NCBI GenBank assembly: GCA_015499995.1
Contig: JADNRV010000140.1
Location: 62,001-126,000 of the forward strand
Origin: Flammula alnicola
Taxonomy: Eukaryota > Basidiomycota > Agaricomycetes > Agaricales > Strophariaceae
DNA length: 64,000 nucleotides
Reading direction: 5' to 3'
Made by a program: the position numbers and the translations under genes. Under the pieces are notes generated by a model. It saw nothing but the letters and a program-made list of their open reading frames with translations. It did no database searches and was not told where the DNA came from. Positions 56,996 through 64,000 of this stretch are shown here, in pieces (within the stretch, counting starts at the first letter, position 1; every line of letters starts with the position of its first letter).

Positions 56996-57482
56996 GAGTT
57001 ATTGTTGTTGAGACAATGCTCATCCAGAGGTAGTGAAGTTATATCAAGGTTCAAGATCGGATGCAACCCTGGGGCTTGGAGTAATACAATCGCGTGAAGG
57101 AAAGATATACAGTAAAGGTCGTGAGCGCCCGAGACAAAGAAGGGGTCGGGGCTAAAGAGGATGGGTATATTCCGCAAGAATGGACGTCGGACGAGACTTG
57201 TTCTGTTCAGCCTTACAGACGCGACACGCGCGTGACTGGACCTTCAACCAACGACTACAAATCGGGTAATGCCTGTATAGATAAGATAAGATCATCATTG
57301 ACCAGCAAAGGCGCTTTGGAAGATTTCAGTATATTACTACAGTACAATGCACAATAATTAGAACAGTACAGAAATTATGTATGAGAAGTCGCTGCCACGT
57401 CGGTACAGTAAAATATTCAAGGCTGATACAATTTTTTTAAGATAAGCGCCGGGGTATGAATTGAAAATACAGATCGCGAGTA
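56996..57482. other. Myosin promoter and 3' region of the dioxygenase gene; no gene seen
   Basis: This holds the upstream region of the minus-strand myosin start and the 3' flank of the next minus-strand gene. No coding sequence with structure is visible. TACAGTA words around 57350-57410 are the only noticeable feature. Confidence 0.5.
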
Positions 57483-60400
57483 TTACTTGGTGAACTAGTT
57501 ATATTAATTGTTAGTGAAAGAGCCGTAGAGGCTGGATATCTAGCTTACCTGAATAATGAGAGATTCGGGCCATGGAGTGACAAGACCCCGCTGCGACGCA
57601 TATAGGGCTCTCTGTGTTCCATGCCAGTCCTCTGTGAACCTGAAAACAAAGGGTATTAGGGAATACCTCGAGGCGGCGCACAATATCTTACTGAGTGAAT
57701 TTTCCTGACTCATTGGGTCCCCTCTGGAGTCCTTTCAGGCTGAAGATAGCACCCAGTACGGCAGGCACGGTCTGTGAAAGTCATTAGGAAACTAGGTTGA
57801 AAAAGGCAATCACGACTCACGGCGTCAAAGAATGCCGAAGTCAAAAACCTATAAAGCAAACTTAATATACTGATCATTATACGAAGCTCGTGGTGCTTAC
57901 CCGTGTTCTCCGAAGGCAAAGATGCCAGGCTTGGTCGTGGCACGAACATAGTCGGGGGTAGACGCCTCAGCGCCAAAGACAGCGACCTGTAGAATCCCAG
58001 CTAAGTATTTGGCGACAGAAAAGGATGAAAGGCTTGAAGTGCTCACATCAAGGTTGGCGTCAACAATGCCTGCGAAAACGTTCTGGCCAGCCTTGATCCC
58101 AAGAGACCCGATGGTGTCATCTTTGGCAGCAGTTCTATAGACTCCCGCAATCTATGAAAAGGGTGGCTTCAGCACACTATCCTCTCATCGACTCGCCGAA
58201 AATGATCATACAGGAGGTTCCAACCCTAAAGTTTTTTTATGAGCCTTGTTTTTACAGGACATTTAGGGGAGACATACGCAATGCTTCATAAACATAAGTC
58301 ATAACCTTGGCAGATGCGCCCTCATCTGTTGAGGCAGCCAGCTTTATGATCTCTTCGCGAGCGGCTTTCTTGTCATCGTCAAGATAAAAGTCGACAACGT
58401 GTGCCAGCGCTTGGGAGTAGAGCGTCGAAGTAGGAACAACCGCAGCGAAAAGCTGACTGGCAAATTCGCGGTAGGTGGAGCCCTTGCCTTGAGCTTGCCA
58501 AAGCTTCTTCAGGAAGCCGTGGTTGTTGTTACTCGCCATGCCAAGGTTATTTTGCGAGAGCTGCAATAGTAATATGTTAGAAACATAGGATCCAAGGTTG
58601 TCGAGAATAACGAACCCATGAATCGATCTTATCAACATGTCCCTTGATGATTTCGATAGACTCTCGAGAGTTGTTTTGAGAAGATTCCCGCAAGCGCCAA
58701 TCGTTGACAGTATCGAAGTTGAGATACACATACCTAGATGAAGACTTCGTTAGATCCCTAATCTCGAAAACAAACAAGAAATTTGTCGAACTCTGCGATA
58801 TCCGCAAACTTGTCATAGATGATTTGTTCATACCAAATCCCAGTGGGGTTGCTATCAGTTTTGAGGGGAAGGCCAGCCTATGTAAACAAAATAAGACATG
58901 AGCTGTGACACTGCGTTATGAACAACTTACAATTTCTTGGGCTATCCAGTGAATAGGTAACAGGTTGATGACATCCTTGACGATATCAACGAAGTAGGTC
59001 TTCGTGCCGATTTTTTCGAAGGATTTCGCTTTGATCAAAGCCTGGGTCTTCTTGGAAAAGTAGAAGGGAATCTCCAGGGAAGGATTGGAGAAGATATACT
59101 TCGACATTTCAGCAGAACGACTGGAAAACCTTGTGCGAGATTCTTCAAGGGCAGCGTTGGCCTTAGCGTCGCCTTTCTCGCCCCTGACGAAGCCATTCCT
59201 GATGCTGTCGCTTCTGATGCTGGCCTACAGTTTCGTGCAAATGAGCAATGGCATAAATCAACAACATCGTCAACATTACCGGTTTCTTGATCAAAGTCGG
59301 TTTGACAACTTTGAAAAGACGCTCGTCGTATGCAGACAAATAAGAAGCCTTGTCTTCCAAGACCCGCTTGACATCGGCAAAGTTATAGACGGGAACGGTC
59401 CCAGGAAGTGGCTTGGGGTAGCTCCAGTCGTACTTTGCAGCAAGCTCAGGATTAGACTTCAACATGCCCGCTTCCATGTCCTGTGGCTGCATGAAGGGGA
59501 AGTGTGCATAGGCCGATCCCCGCGGGTAGAAATCTGGCAATGTTCTGAAGAGCAATTTTGTGAGCAAGCCTCCGAAAGAGCCATCTTGAGTATCATATTG
59601 GCAGTCTTGGTATCCCCATGCTGTAAGGTTGTAGGCTTTGGAAACGAGTTGGTCAGTCCCCGAACTTGAATGTGACCAAGTCTGAAAATCCACGTACGAG
59701 TAAAGTCGACCGTCATGAACCTGTCACCTCTTGTCAAGCAGACTGCATCTGCCAAGATGGCGCGGGAGATGGTGTAGCCTGGGCACAGGCCTGCACCTGG
59801 ACCGCGTTTCTTGGCTTCTTCAGCTTGCAAGCCAACCTGAATTGGGTGCAGCCCATTCAGTGGGATACACAAGCAACGTAACGCGACAACTTACGTGAAG
59901 CTCTAGGTTATCGATATCTTTGTAGAGTGCGGCGGCGGCGGTCTGAAATGAAGTAAATTTTACAGATCAATGCAGGAATTGTCGTTGAAGCTCACGTGAA
60001 TTTTGGGGTCAGGGTTCCATTCCTTGAAGGTGGCGTAGGCTGGCAGAAATCCATGAAATCAATAATTATGCGGCTTCTTCCAAAGGCTGGCTTACGCTTC
60101 AGGCCTAAGAATTTCCTGAACTCGTTCAGCTAGAAATGGACGTGTTAAGAGCCAATCCACGCCGCAGAGCTTATTGCTTACCGAACAAGTTCCCCAGTTC
60201 CTTGACTGCTCTATTGCCATGAGCTCGACAACACGAAGAGTTTCTGGTATTCCCCGTGCTTTGAAGGCCCCTGCATAATGACTAGTCGCATCTTGAAGAA
60301 TCTTGGCCAAGTCTGCATCTTTAAAGCGGCCGTTTTCACGTTTGAGGCTGATAATATTATTAGCACAGGCGTTACTTTGATCATCCGAAAGAAAAGCCAA

Positions 60401-62105
60401 TTACCCGCCGAATTCCCAGCTTTTGACATCAGCCGGAGGGACGAGAAAAGCATGGGCCGCCTTTATGAAATCTCTAGGAGTGATCTGAAGTAATCTGATT
60501 AGCTGCATGAAGTAGTAATTGCATGGGACAGTAATTACTTCGCTGGGCTCTTTGCCTTCGAAGACTTTCTCAAACACTTGCGTGCCAAACCATTGCGTAT
60601 CTTCGTTAGACAAGGTCGCATGCCATCTATAAAGAAGATTGAACTCGAGGGAAACGACATTCCCTTCACCGACGGGGGCGAAACTATGGTTCAATTCACG
60701 CATCGTCTGCAAATGATTATTAATACCTGGAACAAGCGAATGACGAAGATATTACCATGAGGGGATCCAGACGCCAGTCGCTTTGGTCGCGAACTAGACC
60801 CAAGATGGCCCCGACATAATCTAAGTTCAATTATAATCCTTAACACTCCATATGCCCTTAGTTGTATAGATATGAACGTACCACCAAGGATGATGTGCAT
60901 AAAGTAGCCGCAATTGACCAGACGAGCTCGATGGAAAATCTCGTCATCCTGGGCAATCTTGTTGGCTTCTTTCTCGAATTTGGGAGGATTGGTGTATTTT
61001 TTGTCTTCGTCGATGTCCAGGATTCGTTGGGCAACAAACTAAGCAACCTTAAAGATCCAGAAAAAAGGGTTTAAAATGAAGAGACGCACATTATGGTTCC
61101 GGTTAAGAAGAACGAGCAGAGCACAACTCGCGGGTGGCATGTGAAGGAGCCTGCTATCTGCAAAAACGTCATCCCAAAGTTTTCCAGTTCCGTCCTTCCG
61201 TCTCATAGAATTGACTTCAGCCTCGGAACTGCCATACAGTACGCTAAGGTCCAGATAACTGCTTGCATTGTTGATCATTGGGTTTATGTGATCCGTGTTG
61301 AAGATGCTGTGGATAACCAAATCTGCGAAAGCGAAGAAGAGGGCCGACATTCCACCAGGATGCTTGACAAACTCATCGCGCTTCAGTAAAGTGTCGAATA
61401 CAAGGCCAGGATCAGGAAGAGCGGTTTTTGGAGAATTATTTGTCGATGGAACCGAGCGCGCGTAAGGTGAGCCAGCCATACCCATCGTAGGGAACAACGG
61501 ATTGTAGTTCGAGCCATCTGCAGACCTGAACGCGTATTTCACGGGTGCATTTGGTGGAAGATTGACGGTCGGAGGAAGACACACATAACCGCTCGGCGGA
61601 TGCGGAAGGTCTTTATAGACTGAAAGAGACAAATTAGCTTCCCGTTAATAGATCAAGGCTGTCTACCGCTTACGGAGGTTTATGACCGCCTGCTGCATCT
61701 TCTTGGATATTTCTAGATCCTTTGCCTTTGACATGCATCCGATAAGTATTTCAAGCTATGTCGGAATGAGTCAGATATTTCCTTCTCGCTGGAGCCCGGA
61801 GGAACTGGACTTGCCAGGAGTTTTCTGTCGTCGAGACCAACCCCGCCCAAATTTTTTACGGCATCAAGAAAGGCGGGCTGGATTCAGAAATGAAATCAGT
61901 TACGCGTTGGGATCAAAGGAGAAAAACCTATCGCGCTCACAAGGTCAGATAGGGTGACTGGCGGGTTGACAATCAAGGTGTGGATCTCCGTCACTTCCTT
62001 CTCGTATACTCCGCTTTGTGGACGGGCGCCATCGGTATCGAGTGGTGCCCTGGACTCGGAGTAGCGGTCGATCCTTTGCGAAATCCTGCGAATGAGGGTA
62101 GACAT
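57483..62105 (-). CDS. ppo: Psi-factor-type fatty acid dioxygenase/P450 fusion (Ppo, linoleate diol synthase family)
   Basis: Enzymes of this family oxygenate linoleic acid with an N-terminal heme peroxidase domain; many isomerise the product with a C-terminal P450, making oxylipins that control sporulation. The start at 62105 gives MSTLIRRISQRIDRY. The peroxidase domain has FADLVIHSIFNTDHINPM (distal side), SSYLDLSVLYGSS, and the Tyr-proximal His box FNLLYRWHATL. After about 59900 come TPRNLTAWGYQDCQ and FPFMQPQDMEAG, then P450 helices and the ExxR box (YEALRLEPPIAGVYRTAA), completed through a 14-nt microexon at 58212-58225. The heme-binding loop reads IFAFGEHGFLTSAFF, so the axial cysteine position is Phe. 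An upstream in-frame ATG at 62189 is less likely because it lies just below the TATA box. The stop is spliced (TAA 57483-57485) or at 57540. More than 15 exons. Confidence 0.85.
58212..58225 (-). other. 14-nt microexon of the dioxygenase/P450 gene
   Basis: On the minus strand GGTTGGAACCTCCT is flanked by CTTTAG and GTATGA. Only its inclusion joins GAAGCATTGC to ATTGCGGGAGTC as ...EALRLEPPIAG..., completing the P450 ExxR motif. Skipping it would shift the frame. Confidence 0.85.
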
Positions 62106-62189
62106 TATAGGGAGACTGAGTAGTAGGGCGATTACGGTATCGAGGAGGCGAAAGAGAAAGGCAATCCAAGGGCTTCGAGGTGGGATCAT

Positions 62190-62225
62190 TTTGGCTCTAT
62201 ATTGGCTGGTCTATATACGCATGCA
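62190..62225 (-). promoter_or_regulatory. CCAAT and TATA boxes of the dioxygenase gene
   Basis: On the minus strand GCGTATATAGACCAGCCAATATAG contains TATATAGA and CCAAT, about 100 bp above the chosen ATG at 62105. This supports the downstream start over the one at 62189. Confidence 0.5.
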
Positions 62226-62841
62226 GCACAGGGACCAGGTCCGGAAAAGTGTGTGTACCTGGCTGTGACACGAGATGCGCGCTTGTAAGGCTGCTCTAAT
62301 CACGGAGGTCATGATCGGAGCGAAATTCTTGTCGGTCCATCTTGTCCACCGATAGTAAAACTTAACAACCAACGAAATGATCATCTTATCCAAGTACAGC
62401 TCCTGCACGAGCGTCCGGCCTTATGACCAAGGTATGCGTTGCGGGTAAGTATGTGTCGTTCGGAATATATATTACGAACGGCATTGACAAGGAACCAGGG
62501 CAGGCCTTCTTTGGACGCTAAGAACTCGGAAACTTGAAAGGTGGAATGGTTCCCTTTGAGTCCCTTACTGTAGTTGTGAGAATAAATTGGAGCGCTGTCG
62601 GGGCCCGGGTCTGACCCAGACCGAAGCCGTTAAGGAAAAATCTTTACAACTCTCACGTTTTGTATCGCAGTGCTATGTATGTCGCAACTGCAACTGCATA
62701 ATTATGAAGGATCCACGATGGGGTATCATCATTAAAATAGGAACGTCATAACAGATCTTCGTGAAATCGAGAAGTTGCATCAAGCTCCAAAGATAATAAG
62801 TCGGAGCAAGAAAGCCCGGGCGATTGCATACCATGAAGATG
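62226..62841. other. Intergenic; no gene seen
   Basis: This is the upstream region of the dioxygenase gene and the 3' flank of ykt6. Only short ORFs are present. A TTCGGAATATATATTACGAA inverted word lies at about 62459-62478. Confidence 0.5.
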
Positions 62842-63615
62842 TTACATAACGACACAACAAGCATTTTGCTATTGTGGAACTTACGAATCAGTTCCGAAAG
62901 GCAAGGATAATAATAAAACAATACAAGACGCACCTTCTTTGCTGTCTTGTAAAACATTTTACTCTGCATCGAGAGCGCCGTTGACCGCTCAACTAGGTTA
63001 TCAAGCTTCTCTCCCCGTTGAAGTACTGATTCTATCGTTTTGTGCTAAAATAGCAGCATGAAGCACAGCTTGCACAGCATTGACCGCGAACGACATACCA
63101 AAACAATCTTGGTCTCGTCCAATTCTTGCTGCACCCTCATTATTGTATCCGCCTGCCGAGGATCTTGGTACTTCTGGATATATGTATTGATTTCTGGGAA
63201 CGAGATCGCGGAAGGATTGTTGAAGGATGATTGGGGAACTTTCGCCGTAAAGTCATCAAGGATCTTGGTGAGTAGCGAGAAGGCTGGTCGGACAGGGTAT
63301 TCTTCGTCGGTTATGATGACGGCTTTTAAAGAGTAATGAGTACATAAGAGACAACGTGTCAACGAGTATTCGCTCACCTGCAAGCTGCTCTGCGCCGCCG
63401 CGATTGTAAACATGAGCAACGTGACTTTGCTCTTGGACTGTCTGACGTTGCCCTTGGGGAGTCCTGTCAGTAACGGTCTTGGACATGAAGGTCATGAATT
63501 CTCCAGCAGATCCTCTTTGATAGAAGCTAAAGGAGGAAAGGTCGCTAGCGGTGGCAAGGACAACAGATGCTCCCGTTGGAGGAGCCAAGACAACAGAAAT
63601 CGAGTAAATCTTCAT
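62842..63615 (-). CDS. ykt6: v-SNARE Ykt6
   Basis: Ykt6 is a soluble, lipid-anchored R-SNARE for ER-Golgi, vacuolar and autophagic fusion. The start at 63615 reads [16 protein letters not shown] and opens a longin domain ([51 protein letters not shown]). The SNARE motif follows ([37 protein letters not shown]). The last exon is only 27 nt (62842-62868) and encodes QNACCVVM plus TAA. CCVVM is the farnesylation/palmitoylation box typical of the family. Four exons: about 63615-63378, 63326-63099, about 63044-62936 and 62868-62842. Length (about 200 aa) fits the family. Confidence 0.95.
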
Positions 63616-63920
63616 GTCTATGAGATAGTAAGACTTGTATGTGGTAAGATGAAAAGATAAGAGAGAGAGGACGAGAGAGCAGACGATTGAACGACTGTCT
63701 ATGACTCTTGCCGAACTCTGATGTGAGCGTGACAGTAACCCCGTTACTAAATCATCAAAACCAAAAATTCGATTTATGTAACGATCCACATCCCCCTCCC
63801 CTCAGACGTGCGATCCGAGTCTCACTGGCTCTACTACCTGTAGATACTACTCGCGGATTATACGGCGAAAATGAGATACTGGAAGCCGTAACCCCCAACT
63901 AATCAAAAAAAAATACGACA
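63616..63920. promoter_or_regulatory. Shared divergent promoter of ykt6 and the right-edge gene
   Basis: 305 bp separate the minus-strand ykt6 start from the + strand ATG at 63921, so the two genes probably share control elements. An A-rich tract (ATCAAAAAAAAATACGACA) immediately precedes the + start. No TATA box is obvious. Confidence 0.5.
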
Positions 63921-64000
63921 ATGTCCACCCTGCTTCGCAGAACCCTTGGTCCCGTCCATCCGAACCTTGTGGCTCCATCATCCATGGTAGGTAAGCCCAA
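63921..64000 (+). CDS. First exon of a probable mitochondrial protein, cut by window end
   Basis: The ATG at 63921 is in good context (CGACAATGTCC) and reads MSTLLRRTLGPVHPNLVAPS. This is an Arg/Leu-rich start of the kind used as a mitochondrial presequence. A GTAGGT donor lies at about 63987. Only about 22 residues are in the window, so the product cannot be named. Confidence 0.45.
   Translation, partial: MSTLLRRTLGPVHPNLVAPSSMVGKP

Noticed and set aside
62106..62189. N-terminal extension of the dioxygenase with a hydrophobic segment (start at 62189)
   Set aside because: The TATA box lies about 20 bp above it, and family members start at the MSTL-like position; kept as an alternative only.

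Overview
The window looks like a nuclear contig from a mushroom-forming basidiomycete (Agaricomycetes). Genes are interrupted by many short introns (about 40-90 nt) with GT(A/G)NGT donors and CTNAC-type branch sites. The housekeeping genes (class II myosin, Ypk/Gad8-type AGC kinase, Ykt6 SNARE, a psi-factor-type dioxygenase/P450 fusion) and the transposon families (hAT, pogo, basidiomycete Ty3/gypsy, Crypton-type recombinase) fit that lineage. I cannot name a genus.

The window has two halves. Positions 1-42500 are almost entirely mobile DNA: a hAT element with a premature stop (1-2744); a 5.4 kb foldback element with nested inverted repeats and a hairpin-forming minisatellite (2745-8190); CGTCG-rich duplications (8280-9130); decayed genes, one JmjC-like (9600-13320); a MITE beside a nearly pristine Ty3/gypsy retrotransposon (16009-23309, LTRs differing at 1 of 297 bases); a truncated second LTR element (23838-24580); two MITEs with clean 8-bp and TA target duplications; and a broken pogo transposase (27629-30009) carrying a 52-bp palindromic insertion.

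Positions 31477-42498 are the most unusual part. Perfect 37-bp inverted repeats bound an 11.0 kb block. It holds an unrecognised SAP-like spliced gene, an XPG/GEN1-like structure-specific nuclease, a mosaic of captured host gene fragments (one clearly Prp6, with introns retained) separated by a GC-rich hairpin repeat, and a Crypton-like tyrosine recombinase with a C-terminal GCR1_C-like domain. Cryptons normally lack terminal inverted repeats and cargo, so this is the best candidate for an undescribed composite element. It ends 246 bp before the first host gene.

Positions 42744-64000 are ordinary, compact host sequence: MARVEL-domain protein (+), AGC kinase (-), Cid1/Trf4-family nucleotidyltransferase (-), class II myosin heavy chain (-), Ppo-type fatty acid dioxygenase/P450 fusion with the P450 cysteine replaced (-), Ykt6 (-), and the first exon of a + strand gene at the right edge. 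They are unrelated in pathway: cell cortex and TORC2 signalling, RNA tailing, cytokinesis, oxylipin synthesis and vesicle fusion.
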